Below, one piece after another: positions 25,427 to 37,379 of a stretch of DNA of 64,000 nt. Within the stretch, counting starts at the first letter, position 1, and each line of letters starts with the position of its first letter. Source of the stretch: Pseudorasbora parva (lineage: Eukaryota; Chordata; Actinopteri; Cypriniformes; Gobionidae). Location of the stretch: positions 40,074,181 through 40,138,180 of the forward strand of contig NC_090186.1 in NCBI RefSeq assembly GCF_024679245.1. Reading direction: 5' to 3'. Below the pieces are notes generated by a model, which saw only the letters and a program-made list of their open reading frames with translations, did no database searches and was not told the origin of the DNA. The position numbers and the translations under genes were made by a program.

Positions 25427-27007
25427 AGGCACAATATGTAATGTTTCAGCATTAAAAATATAAAAGATCACTATATCTATGTTATATATTTTTTAAAGTT
25501 GTGTGTTTACATTATCCCGACAGTTCCAATTAACTTCTAAATCCAGAGAAATTAATATTTTAATTCGAAGACACGGACCGTGTCTTTATTTCCGTTATGT
25601 CGCCAGTCTTTCACGTCATATCCACGTTTGCGTCTTGCTTCCTGCAGAACTTCGGCGGAACCATAGATATCTATGGGCGGAACCGCCAAACTCAAAGAGG
25701 AGCACTGACAGACCGTATAAGGGGAACCCCCGTATAAAAAAGTCTGTATGATAATGGATCATGACTACTCTTTGCCTGTACGTTTTGCCAGCTCAACAAA
25801 GCGCAAACGTAAGGGTGAAAAAAATGACCCCAGAAGATTTTGGGACAGTAGAAGAAGCAAGAGACGTGTAAACCTTGGAGAAGCCTTTGAAAGATGACGA
25901 AATCTTCGTGACAAGCTCGGACTGCAGAGAGATGCTGATCTCGATTGCGTTTTAATAAACAGGTCATTTAAGTAACCATTCAGCTAACATAATAATCATA
26001 TAATCATAACATGCTGTATGTTTGCATATTGCATAGCGATCTTGACCACATTGAGACGCGTTTAGCTGAATACGTAATGTTATACATTTTGTATCGGCTT
26101 TTCAAACAGGCGGATTCTCTGTTTTTGGAGACTGAAAGAGCTATTTTTTTAAAAACTGATTCAAAAGTATTTCTATCCGTATATTTGGTGACACGATGAT
26201 GTCATGTGTAAAACGCAGATGGACTAGCTATTATTGGTTTTATATGTAGCTGGAGAAAGTAACGTTAGCTTCATAAGGTAATATGCCACTATCTTGGTCC
26301 ATTAATATAAGGTGACCGTCACTTTTATCATATGTTAATACTAGCTACATATAATATTGATTTAATAATGATCTACTTATTCATATATCTCTGAGTTCCA
26401 AAATAAATGTTTATTAGAATGATTGATGAACGAGGGGAGCGACACAGCGCGTGTTCCAATGAACAACGTATTGCAGGTGCTGGTTCTCTCATTTACTGTT
26501 TTATGTTGGTAATGATAAACTAAATTGAAATTTATTTCCTTATTGAACAGTTGATATACAGAATGTTCGACAATCGCGGATGCCATGTCAATATATCTAT
26601 AATTTGAGTAACTCAAATTATGATGCGCGGTTAATATGTCAACATAGCCTACCAACTTATAGGTATGTTGGCATAGCGACCGCCCGCACAACATTCTGTC
26701 TCGCACATTAGCTAACGTTACTGATAAGTTTGTTAAGTAACGGTAGCTCGCTGCTATTTCATTAGATTGACATTACATAAAGTGAAAAGCCGTAACTAAA
26801 CTTAACAATAATAGAGATGTAATATAACAATCAATTACCTTGTCAGTGAACATGTTTTCTGCTGGAGATGCCAGATTCGCTGGTTGACTGGCAATAATGA
26901 CAACAACTCCCATGAGCCCACGCACTTTCCCGACGTCACCAAAGTACGTCAGTTGTTATTATTTTGAATGAGTGACCCCTAGTGGCCAAAAGTTGCATAC
27001 TGCACGT
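25427..27007. mobile_element. TTAA-target DNA element, about 1.6 kb
   Basis: TTAA at 25423-25426 and at 27008-27011 brackets imperfect inverted ends: AGGCACAATATGTAAT on the left and ACGTGCAGTATGCAAC on the right, read inward, with 10 of 16 matching. Duplicated TTAA is typical of piggyBac-like and Kolobok-like elements. No transposase is recognisable. Inside are a protein-domain relic (25802-25963) and a second element fragment (26040-26225). Confidence 0.55.
25802..25963 (+). pseudogene. Domain relic within the TTAA element
   Basis: One frame reads a basic segment followed by RVNLGEAFER, a stop codon (TGA at 25895-25897), then RNLRDKLGLQRDADL. The stop sits where Trp would complete an ERWR-type pattern that I associate with short conserved domains in fish repeat-derived proteins. 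The segment looks like an inactivated coding piece. I cannot name the protein. Confidence 0.35.
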
Positions 27008-27011
27008 TTAA

Positions 27012-28870
27012 GTAGCAAATTTATTGTTATTTTATCATGAGATTTTGCCTCACCTCCTGCCACTGCTACACCCCTTCTAGCCACAACTCTTCTTCTCCTT
27101 TTTAGTGTATTTCTGGGGCAGAATTACAGCGCCACATACTGGCCTGGGATGTATACAAAATTGATTTGAGTCGTTTTTATTGCTCTCATATGTACGCAGA
27201 TATTTCTTGAAACCAAGAGAAAAAAAAAAGATCGGATTGGGAAAGCTCTGGCTTTGTGTGGGCGGGGCCTAATCGTGGTACATGATGTGCCCCGAGGTGG
27301 AGACAATTTGAATGATCGATCACATGAAATGCTACATTCATAAGTGGTTTGAAATCCTATTCAAATCGCATTTCTGGATATTTCAGTCTGACTGCACAGA
27401 TCAGATTTCACAAGGTTTATGTGACTCTCTCACTGCATGTAAAATGTAAAATGTCAGCTGTTGTTATAGGAAACATGATGTAAGTCGCTGTTTGGCTTGG
27501 TAATGGGCGTGACCATTTTGATATGTTTGGTCTTGGCAGAATAGATCTGCTACGCTGCTATGGGACTTTCTACTGCCAATACATACACAACACAGTGTAC
27601 AGGTGACATGATATTTGAACAATACAAGACAAGTGTACTGTACGTCAGAAAATGCAAAAGGCAAGATGACAGTTCAGCCCACACTCCCCAGTAGATCTAC
27701 CTAAAAACTGAAGAGCCATGGGAACCATGTGTATGCTATCTGTGTGCCTGGCCCTTTAGTTTTGAGTATGAGAAATGGCTTTACTAGATTTGCCTACACA
27801 TTATTCCCCCAAGCAGACCAACGTTAGGCATGTGGGCTGCCAGGCGGTGCATATATATAAGGTGAATAAAACATTGTCATAATTGTCATTGTCAAAACCC
27901 TCTATACTTGTATTGGACAACGGATGAATAAAGAGCATGACTCTAACATGTGTTCAGCTGAACCCAGCCCGAAACACACACGGGTGCCTTCGCCCTTCAA
28001 AACATTAGCCTTGGAAAAGTGTTGCGGGAAGTTGAGCAAGTGAGTCACGGTTAAATGGCTACACATTTTCTCATGTTCTCTATGCCTAGTTGTAGTAGTC
28101 GGAGTAATTTAACGTAAATGGCTTGATGCTGCTGCATTAACGTCATGCGTATTGCTGCTGCTTTATGCTTGTATTTTACTCCTACATCAAATGCAAGACT
28201 GTAAACACTCTTATAAAAAATAAATAAACATAGTTTGAAGTTTCGTAGATTAAAATAAAAGGTTTATGTTTAGATGTGAATGTCCAGCCTTGTTCTGGAA
28301 TCCTGAAATTTCCCAGAATTCACTGAGGGTGCTTTAATTCAGATGCTGTGTAAGCAACATCTCCATAAGAATAACAATGTATTGTGAAACATTCCGATTT
28401 AATGATATTTGGAAAGAACTCAAAATATTTTGAATCGATATTTCCATTATATATTGTCTGAATTACATTGCTAATGCCTTACAATGGTTATGTCAATCAA
28501 TGCAATTTGACACTTCCTAAACTCTGCAACCAACTGTCCCGACAGCAGCATAAACATTTGTTAATGAAAACATGTAACTGCGAGTGCACACCAAAACCCA
28601 GGATCAACAAATATGTCCACGATTTGCCACACCGCCCACCTCTGCAAAACACAGCATATGGATATACCTGATGCTTCCAGAGCGCAAACCCTAACAGTGG
28701 TGCTCTGGCTTTCATTTGAGAAATACATGGAAACTTCCTTGACACACTCTAGGTAAGTTGAAATTATAATATTCTACGTGACAGCAGTGAATCTACTGAT
28801 AAGATGACGATTAATTATCTGATGTAATTGCTGTTCATGTAACACATTCTCACACCCAACTCGTCTCATA
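27012..28870. other. Non-coding stretch
   Basis: I see no gene. Short ORFs have no domain. The part near 27330-27420 resembles the end region of the element at 58590-60098 but is too diverged to delimit. Confidence 0.5.
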
Positions 28871-29873
28871 AGCCCCTTTCACACTGCGATTCCGGCAAAT
28901 ACACGGATAATGCGACCCGGCATTTGTTCCCGGGCCGCTAGATTTGGTCCATTCACACTGCCAGCGAAATACCGTAATATGTGCGCTTTCACACACAACC
29001 CGTAACGGTCCCGGGTTAGAGTTGACACGTGACATCCTGATGTGACGTACAACGGCAAGCGATCTCAGCTTCTGCGCGGATAGTAAGGAGCTCCGTGTTC
29101 TCGACTTGTGTCAAGTTTGCACACATTTCTGCTTGTTTAATTTTAGTTTCTTTTGTATACGATCACTCTCTGCGTTTAAAACACAGACTAGCTCTTCTGG
29201 CACTGCAGGGTTGTATTATTGAAAAAACAAGCTCTAGGAGTCGCACGATAACTACGTACACGCTGCGGCATTAGTTTTGGCTTTTCTTCACACAGCGGGT
29301 CCAATTCGGTAATCAATTCCGGGACGTGGTTGCTTTCACACAGAAGGCGACCCGGTGTCATGACAAATCCTGTCCCCCTGTGAAATCGTGTCCGCAAGGA
29401 CCCCCAGAGCGATTCTATTGGCTGAAACATTTTTTAATAGGTAATCTGTTCAGAGCCTGATTACAATTCTTACACAATCGCGTTTTGATTTTTGCTGTTT
29501 AAATTGTGTTAAAATAGTCTTTAATGTCTTACAAAGCATATGTTTCATATATTAGTAGTATATAACTGAAGCTATAAGTGCTTATATAAGTATATAATTC
29601 AGAACATGTTTTTACTCCCATTATAGCAATCAATTACATATTTCAAATAAATGTTTTGCGTGTGTACTTAGTGTGGCAATGAATTCATAGTTTATTAGTT
29701 TATTATTTAGTTATTTTAAAACAATTGATTGTCCAGAACCATGTATAACAACTTTTGATCAGGCATTTAAAACCGCTACCAGCGGACACGATTTCACAGG
29801 GGGACAGGATTTGTCATGACACCGGCAATGTTCCGGGAATATTGCGGGTCTGACGTGCAGTGTAAAAGGGGCT
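28871..29873. mobile_element. DNA element with 17-bp ends, carrying a nested insertion
   Basis: The left end AGCCCCTTTCACACTGC (28871-28887) matches the reverse complement of the right end (29857-29873) with one mismatch. Both flanks read ATA, possibly a short target duplication. No transposase is seen. A second element is inserted at 29354-29823. Confidence 0.65.
29354..29823. mobile_element. Nested MITE bounded by a perfect 42-bp inverted repeat
   Basis: 29354-29395 is the exact reverse complement of 29782-29823. The outer bases include the palindrome TGTCATGACA on both sides, so where target duplication ends and element begins is ambiguous (an 8-bp GTCATGAC duplication is possible). The core is AT-rich and has no ORF. 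Perfect arms suggest a recent insertion. Confidence 0.8.
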
Positions 29874-30829
29874 ATATAGGGTTATAATTTTACCATTATG
29901 CCATTTAGACACGTTTGAACACGTAACCCAACTCTATCTGTAAACCCACCCATTTGTGTATTATATGATATAGAACACAGGATATAAAAGGCAGATACGA
30001 CTGAAGGCACAATTTATTAAAAAAGTACAAATATTCCACGTGTTCCGAGGCCAAATGATTGGATTGTATGAAGAAGATCCACAAAAGCGAACAGTGTCTC
30101 CATCCGCCGAAGATCATGCACACATTCAAAAACAGAGATTCTTCACTATCAAAGATCAGTTTTGATAAATACCTCTGACTGTACTTTTATTTGCCTGTTA
30201 AAGTTTTATATTGTTTAGAAGTGGGTAGGAGTGGGGTTAGTTGCTCCAACATATAAAAGCCTATAAATATTTATAAAATCATGTCATCTTTAACAAATGC
30301 AAAGCATTAAATGCGTCTTGATCTGGCGCATTGGGCAAATAATTGAAATCAATCAAGTATCCTGCACATCAAAAAATTATGCTAAAGGGTACCCTGTGCG
30401 TTAAAAATTGACCCAGAGGAGTCCTGACCAAGTGTCAATATGTGACGAGTTGGAAGTGAGAATGTGTTGATTCATCCTGTAGTTAATCTATATGCCCAAA
30501 ATAATTCTGCCGAATACAGCTGCTTGTGAACTTTGTTTGTAAATAATATTGAACACTTTTTGCATTTTAATTTATGATAAAGTTCACATTGCATAATCAG
30601 CTCATTACGTGACACATTCTTATCTCACTCAAATTAAAAAAACATGTATGTGGCAAGCTGCAAGGCGAGGGACCGTAAGACCGGGCCGGTGGCGAGTGTT
30701 AATGAGCGCCAGATGTGCGCCACACCGGTCTAAAATAATATGTATTCAGTTCAAATAAAAATCTTATACAGTATTACAGTTACTAGATCTGAAATGGTAA
30801 TTGTGCTTTTATTTTGCTTGCGCACCTGT
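29874..30829. other. AT-rich non-coding stretch
   Basis: No gene or delimited repeat seen. Confidence 0.5.
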
Positions 30830-31020
30830 GCATAACTTATGTGTGCCCCTACATATTAATGAACAGTCAGTTCTTGAATTTCACATTTTAGAAGCAGGAA
30901 AAATGGGCATGTGAAAATAAAATGACTTTGACAAAAGCCAAATAGATATGACTAAATGACTGGGTCAGAGTATCTACAAAACAGCCTGTCTTGTGGGGAG
31001 TTCAATTTTAAGACGATACT
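30830..31020 (+). pseudogene. Tc1-like relic, short copy
   Basis: It shares GAAGCAGGAAAAAT, ACTTTGACAAAAGCC and AAACAGCCTGTCTTGTGG with the relic at 23235-23610, at the matching place 3' of a TAAR gene. No open frame. Confidence 0.7.
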
Positions 31021-31178
31021 GTCTAACATTTGGGATGGTTAGACTAGAGAAAAATGCATACCCAATAAAATAATCTCTTACAATAGCATTGACACATTTA
31101 CATTAATAAACAATCTTACAATTATTTATTCATGAATGGAGTAGCAGGAAAAAAATATTAAAGTTAATATGATAATAT

Positions 31179-32204
31179 TTATTCAGGTATCAAGGTGTTT
31201 GAGTGACTGAAGCCGCAGATATAAGTGTATATGAGAACCTTAAAGGCCTTCTGAAAACGAGGGTAGAAAAAACCATAGATCAATGGGTTACAAGTGGAGT
31301 TAAAGTATCCAAACCAAACCAAAGCATCGAAAACATCAACAGGAGTCACAAAATTGAGGAAAGGATCAACAGCAGTGGCGGTAAAAAAAGGCAGCCAGCA
31401 GAGATAAAAAACGCCCATGACAATGGCCAGAGTTTTTGCTGCTTTTCCTTCTCTTTGAGCAGAGCTTTGGCTCTTCATCCCTCCTGCTGTCACTCTTTCT
31501 GACATAACCTTTACATGTTTTCTTGCAACATGGAAGATTTTCATATACAGAGAGCTCATGATCGTCCCAGGGAGGAAGAATGTGAGAAGTGAACAAATAA
31601 GACCCCACTGTTTGTTAAAAAAAAGAACACAACTTCCCACACAGTAAATCTGCATGATAAATGACTCCAAGCCAATTGTGTTCACCCCTGAAAACACGAC
31701 AGAAAAGCTGTAGAGAAATGAAAACAGCCATGCGAAGGTAGTAAATACAGTCACAGTGTTATTCGTGACCCTCATTTTGTACCTTAAAGGATCACAAATA
31801 GCCCAGTACCTGTCAACAGATATTAAACTGAGATGTATTAAAGAAGAAATGCTGAAGGTCATGTCCAAACTTGAATGCACTTTACACACAACATCTCCCA
31901 GATACCAGCAGCCTTCAACAGATCGCACCATGCTGTACGGCATGACCAAAGAGCCCAGCAGACAATCACAAGCTGCCAGCGACTGAACGATCATGTGAGT
32001 TGGAGACTGAAGATGTTTGAAGTGAGAGATGGAGATGATGATCAGTAGATTCCCAAAAACTGTAATGAGGATCATCAGCACCATTAAAACATACATTGCC
32101 ACTTTAAGGACAGTAAGACGCTGAGCTCTTGGACAGGAGTCCAGCCGGAGTGGATAGCAGAGAAGCACATTCTCAGAGTAAAGGTCAGTTTCATTTGAGG
32201 TCAT
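31179..32204 (-). CDS. Trace amine-associated receptor (TAAR), copy 2
   Basis: A single-exon receptor of 341 residues with ATG at 32204 and TAA at 31179. The layout is the same as copy 1: N4 sequon, C107, D114 (3.32), DRY 131-133, W160 (4.50), C188/C192 in ECL2, CWLP 269-272, Y300 and NPLIY 306-310. Position 5.42 is Cys, so the second acidic site known from diamine-sensing fish TAARs is absent. Promoter, 5' leader, TM4-7 and 3' flank closely match copy 1, whereas TM1-3 is nearly base-for-base identical to copy 3, so the gene looks like a conversion mosaic. It ends LIPE in the ancestral frame. The TAAR-specific Trp after NPxxY is Arg. AATAAA (minus strand, 31125-31130) is a likely poly(A) signal. 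Confidence 0.94.
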   Translation of the reverse strand: MTSNETDLYSENVLLCYPLRLDSCPRAQRLTVLKVAMYVLMVLMILITVFGNLLIIISISHFKHLQSPTHMIVQSLAACDCLLGSLVMPYSMVRSVEGCWYLGDVVCKVHSSLDMTFSISSLIHLSLISVDRYWAICDPLRYKMRVTNNTVTVFTTFAWLFSFLYSFSVVFSGVNTIGLESFIMQIYCVGSCVLFFNKQWGLICSLLTFFLPGTIMSSLYMKIFHVARKHVKVMSERVTAGGMKSQSSAQREGKAAKTLAIVMGVFYLCWLPFFTATAVDPFLNFVTPVDVFDALVWFGYFNSTCNPLIYGFFYPRFQKAFKVLIYTYICGFSHSNTLIPE

Positions 32205-32350
32205 TACTAAGATAAAAATTAATATGCAGGATCAAAACACAATATTTCGTTTGTAAATGTAAAAAATAAAATCACAAAGATAACATTGAAACTCTGAAGG
32301 GAATCAACCACAGTCAGATGGAGACCAAAAAACAAAGAAAATATACAGTA

Positions 32351-32414
32351 CATGCACATAAGAAACTACATATAGTTTATGGATTCAGCAGCTCAGTCTG
32401 AGCTATAAATACTC
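32351..32414 (-). promoter_or_regulatory. Core promoter of TAAR copy 2
   Basis: A TATA-like TATTTATA on the minus strand (32404-32411) lies about 200 bp from the ATG. An upstream ATG at 32351-32353 sits at the same spacing as in copy 1 and opens a short ORF that stops before the main start. Confidence 0.55.
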
Positions 32415-32419
32415 ACAGG

Positions 32420-34383
32420 TAACACCCTGACCCTCATAAACATATTTGAATAACAATGGTGCAGTAACTGTAGTAATCATTGTACATGAGGCGCCCCCAG
32501 GTGGTGATAAAATGACTATCTATCCATCTATCTATCCATATAAATGTAATTCTAAATGCTGTACTATTCAGTGGGACTAAATTTTGGACTATATGTGTTT
32601 GAACTAGACTAATTCAGGTTTTTGATTCTTACATATTTTGTTCATCATTATAATCTTCACAAATTAACCCAACTTTTATTAGTTTTGAAGCCTAAATACA
32701 AAAGTTAAACATTGGGTATGAACAAACTACACTATGGTCACATGACTTAAACGTCACCACCACTAAGCTTCCAACAACTCTTCCAAATCCAATCTTTTGT
32801 TTCTTTTTCTTTTTTTAATATTTTCCCTTAAATTTAGTTTTTAATAGTTTGCAAGAGTACTATTATAAACACATGGAGGCTGCGGAAGCTCCTGTTTAAC
32901 TGCTGATGTTTAATGTTCTTGACAACCTCTGACAACACTTTACATCAAAAAAGAAAAAAAAGAAAAAAAGTGAACGCTTAAAAGAAAAAAGAAAAGAAAA
33001 AAATCACAAGACGGTATTACTGATGTATCTTGTCATAGAATAAAAAATATATTGAGCTTGCTTTCGACTCAATTTGATTAGCCTACATAGGCTAGTATAT
33101 TTCCTCGAGGAAAACAATATTTTTTAACACTTAAACAATCAAAATATAATAATAACTTTACTTATGCAATAATAATAATTGCATAATTATATTTGTACAA
33201 TTATTTTTTTATGTATATAAAACATTTACATTTTCTGAGGTAAATGTCACATTAGCCTACGTGACATTGTTTACAAGCTGTTGAGGTCTTTCTTCGTTTG
33301 AAACACTATTTGAGCAATTACATGTGTCGTGATACGGATTTCGCCATTTCGGTAAGTTGTACTCTATCTTTTAACATACCTTAAGAAGTACGTTCGTGTT
33401 TATATTACGCTGTTAAAGCGGATGAGATGATCAGTTCACGTGGGCTCCATCCTGCTGCTTCTCTAACGAGGCGTTTAATGATAAAGAATAGAGATATCAT
33501 AAGATATCAGATGAGATATCAGATATCATTTCTTTTTTTTTAAATTTCGTAATAAAATAGACTTTGTTTTCTATCAAAACCCCTAACAAAGCACAACGAT
33601 TGATTTAGTGAACTTAAAACTGAAAAGACTTCTTGGTATTTAAGAATCAATATTGGTTCGTAAAAAAATAAATTAAAAATAAAATCGAGAAATGTATATA
33701 TTTTTCAAGCATTTAACCATTGACTTCAGGATGAAGAACTGGAAGTGTTAAAATTTTAACTCGTTTCTATGTTTTGGCCTAAAACACACACATTATCACA
33801 GGCAAACTCTTTAACTTTATGTTTATAATACCAGCACAGACACTATACATTTTTTTTTTTTAAATTGCTTCAATCAAGATTTATTTTTCTGTCAATGTAG
33901 TTTATCTGAGTTAGTAGGCCTACGCTACTGTACTATTAAATATGGTATGTTTATATATAGATTAGGCACATAGCCTGTAGTTGTGCTGTTTTTAAACTTT
34001 TGTCACAGGCGACCCAAGTTCAAACCCTGCTCAAGCCTCAATCATTTGTATCAACACAACTATAACAAGTTGAAAATGTTTTCTCAGTTCAGTTAACTTC
34101 ATTAAATGTTTTATAGAGACTTTCCATAAACCAGCAGAATGCAAGTCTAGGAACTGATTGTGTATTTGGTGCACCATGGTTTATTTTAAATTTAGACTAT
34201 CTATATGAATGGATAATGAAAGTAAATTTTTCTCTCAAAATGAAAAGTAAGCATTCAACATAATCTCTCTAACAATTATGTCATGAAACTAGGAATTTTA
34301 AAATAATGTTTAGTATAGTGTTCACGCTGAAGAACACTTGTTGTGATACATCAACTGCCCATAAACAGTATGTAATGTATAAA
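32420..34383. other. AT-rich non-coding stretch
   Basis: No gene seen. It includes a CTAT-type simple repeat (about 32517-32540), a purine run of A and G (about 32948-33004), and a segment at 33905-34065 that recurs diverged at 35290-35465. Confidence 0.6.
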
Positions 34384-35135
34384 CACTGATCAGCCATAAC
34401 ATTATTTTACATTTACATTTACATTTAATCATTTAGCAGACGCTTTTATCCAAAGCGACTTACAAAAAAGGGTAGAGCAATAGAAGCAACGAAACAAACA
34501 AGGCCAACAACCTGTAAGAGCTGTAAGAAATCTCAATTAATTAGCACAATACACAACTTTTTTTTTGATTATTATTAAAATGTAAATGTTTTACATTATG
34601 ACAGGTGAAGTGAATAACACTGATTGTCTCTTCATCAAGGCACCTGTTAGTGGGTGGGATATATTAGAGACAAGTGAACATTTTGTCCTCAAAGTTGATG
34701 TATTAGAAGCAGGAAAATGGGCAAGTGTAATGATTTGAGCAAGTTTGACAAGGGCCAAATTGTGATGGCTAGACGACTGTGTCAGAGCATCTCCAAAACT
34801 ACAGCCTATGGGATGTGGCCTCTTTCAGCAGCATAATGAACCCTGCCACAAAGCAAAAATGGTTTAGGAATGATTTGAGGTTTTGACGTGGCCTCTAAAT
34901 TCCCCAAATCTCAATCCAATCGAGCATCTGTTGAATGTGCTGAACAAGCAGGTCCAATCCATGGAGGCTCCACCTCACAACTTACAGGACTTAAAGGATC
35001 TGCTGCTGACATTTTGGTGCCAGATACCACAGCACACCTTCAGTGGAGTACATGCCTCAATGGGTCAGGGCTGTTTTGGCAGCAAAAGGGGAACCAACAC
35101 AATATTAGATCATAATGTTATGCCTGATCGATGTA
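34384..35135 (+). pseudogene. Internally deleted Tc1-like element
   Basis: The left end CACTGATCAGCCATAACATT and the right end (35110-35135, reverse complement with TGATCAGGCATAACATT-like sequence) form inverted ends. The 5' part of a transposase region (GAAGCAGGAAAATGGGCAAG onward) is joined near 34805 directly to the 3' part (TCTCAATCCAATCGAGCATC, CAGATACCACAGCACACC). The middle of the transposase is missing and the frame is broken. Confidence 0.8.
34406..34600. repeat. Small repeat nested in the Tc1-like element
   Basis: The insertion splits the left end of the Tc1-like element just after CATAACATTA. It carries the common fish repeat phrase AGCAGACGCTTTTATCCAAA and is bounded by TTTACATTTACATTTA and a loose inverted copy near 34575-34595. 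Confidence 0.6.
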
Positions 35136-35514
35136 TATATAGTATATACTACATAAATACATAAATGCGCATTACGTAAAGAACATTTATTTTGATTTTA
35201 ACCTCTCTCCAAATGGTATAAACAGAATACTATGAAACACATCAACAATTTGAAAGCCATCATAAATTAAAAATCATTGATGTATGTTTATCTGAAATAG
35301 GCCTAGACTACTGCACTACTTAATATGGTTTTTAAATATGACTAAATGTAGACTGACTTCATAAAGCCACATAAGCTGCTGGTTTAAAACATTTGACAAA
35401 GGAGACACAAGTTAAAATTCCACTCAAGCCAAATTCAGTCAAATACTCAGACATTTGTAAATTAACAATTTGTAGCAATTCCAAGATCTTCCATAAATGT
35501 CACTGATTCATACT

Positions 35515-35638
<124 letters not shown>

Positions 35639-35639
35639 C

Positions 35640-36188
35640 TTAGTCATGATGCAATGTTTGTGCTTTGTCCACACAAGTACCCAGGAGACTTATTATCATT
35701 TCTCACTTTTAATGACAGTGTGAGTCTCAGAGGTGAAAAGTCGTTGAAAGTCTTCCAGTTTTTTTATGAAACAGGTTCCAGAGTCACAGTTTACGTCAAA
35801 TCAACTCATTATACTTATAGATACAGATAAACCTTTACTAATCAGTAGCTTATTAATCTTATTCATAACATGACAAACCAAGAATGTTTTTTTTTTAATT
35901 TACAAATTTTACATTTCAGAAACTATGGTTGAGGTATTGGTCGATGTTCAATGACCTTGATTTACATCGAAATCATTACAAAAGACTAGGCCCCTTCAAC
36001 AGGCTTATGCCAGGCTAAAAATATATATTTTGTTCAAGAAAACTTGAACTATAGTGGGTGATAAAACTACAATAAAATCTTAATTACGAAAGATGAAAAT
36101 CACAATATTATTATTAAACCTCTACGTGTTCAAAATGTAATTATGTATTTATAATTAAATGTCTGGTAAAGTTAATATCTTTTCCCAT
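35640..36188. other. 3' flank of TAAR copy 3
   Basis: AT-rich; no gene or clear repeat seen. Confidence 0.5.
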
Positions 36189-37214
36189 TCATTCAAATGT
36201 CAAGGTTCGTGACTCGCTGAAGCCGCAGATATAAGTGTATATGAGAATCTTAAAGGCCTTCTGAAAGCGAGGGTAGAAAAAACCATAGATCAATGGGTTA
36301 CAAGTGGAGTTAAAGTATCCAAACCAAACCAAAGCATCAAAAACATCAACAGGAGTCACAAAATTGAGGAAAGGATCAACAGCAGTGGCGGTAAAAAAAG
36401 GCAGCCAGCAGAGATAAAAAACGCCCATGACAATGGCCAGAGTTTTTGCTGCTTTTCCTTCTCTTTGAGCAGAGCTTTGGCTCTTCATCCCTCCTGCTGT
36501 CACTCTTTCTGACATAACCTTTACATGTTTTTTCACAACATTGAAAATGCTCAAGTACAGAGAGCTCATGATAGTTCCTGGAATTAGGAACACAAAAAGT
36601 GCACAAATTAAGCCCCATTCTTTGTTAAAAAACAGAACACAGCCACCAAAACAAGAAATCTGCAATATAAGTTCTTCCAAACCAATGTTGTTTACCCCTG
36701 TAAAAACAACAGAAAAGCTGTACACAAACGAAAACAGCCATGTTAAGATAATAAATACAGTCACAGTGTTATTTGTGACCCTCATTTTGTACCTTAAAGG
36801 ATCGCAAATGGCCCAGTACCTGTCAATAGCTATTAAACTGAGATGCAATATGGAAGAGATACTGAAAGTCATGTCCAAACTTGAATGCACTTTACACACA
36901 ACATCTCCCAGATACCAGCAGCCTTCAACAGATCGCACCATGCTGTACGGCATGACCAAAGAGCCCAGCAGACAATCACAAGCTGCCAGCGACTGAACGA
37001 TCATGTGAGTTGGAGACTGAAGATGTTTGAAGTGAGAGATGGAGATGATGATCAGTAGATTCCCAAAAACTGTAATGAGGATCATCAGCACCATGAAAAC
37101 ATACATCGCCACTTTAAGGACAGTAAGACGCTGAGCTCTTGGACAGGAGTCCAGCCGGAGTGGATAGCAGAGAAGCACATTCTCAGAGTAAAGGTCAGTT
37201 TCATTTGGAATCAT
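36189..37214 (-). CDS. Trace amine-associated receptor (TAAR), copy 3
   Basis: A single-exon receptor, 341 residues from the ATG at 37214, aligned with copies 1 and 2; TGA at 36189. The frame stays open further upstream to an ATG at 37382, which would add 56 residues. I prefer 37214 because the extension is not kept in frame in relatives. It has an N4 sequon, D114 (3.32), DRY 131-133, CWLP, Y7.43 and NPLIY. TM1-3 is almost identical in DNA to copy 2 and the stretch from RVTAGGMKSQ to the C-terminus matches copies 1-2. The block covering TM4, ECL2 and TM5 is clearly different (SFVYSFSVVFTGVNNIG, SCFGGCVLFFNKEWG), so ligand range may differ. The tail ends LTFE. Confidence 0.93.
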   Translation of the reverse strand: MIPNETDLYSENVLLCYPLRLDSCPRAQRLTVLKVAMYVFMVLMILITVFGNLLIIISISHFKHLQSPTHMIVQSLAACDCLLGSLVMPYSMVRSVEGCWYLGDVVCKVHSSLDMTFSISSILHLSLIAIDRYWAICDPLRYKMRVTNNTVTVFIILTWLFSFVYSFSVVFTGVNNIGLEELILQISCFGGCVLFFNKEWGLICALFVFLIPGTIMSSLYLSIFNVVKKHVKVMSERVTAGGMKSQSSAQREGKAAKTLAIVMGVFYLCWLPFFTATAVDPFLNFVTPVDVFDALVWFGYFNSTCNPLIYGFFYPRFQKAFKILIYTYICGFSESRTLTFE

Positions 37215-37379
37215 CACGGCTGCACCAGATAACGACTGATATGCAGGATTAAAACACAATACTTGTTTTGTAAATTTAAAAATATACAAAAATATTAACC
37301 CAATTGAGCCCAGACTTATTTCATAAATAATGATACGGTAAAGACAAATATCCAAAGAAAGGTGAATATAAACACAGTA

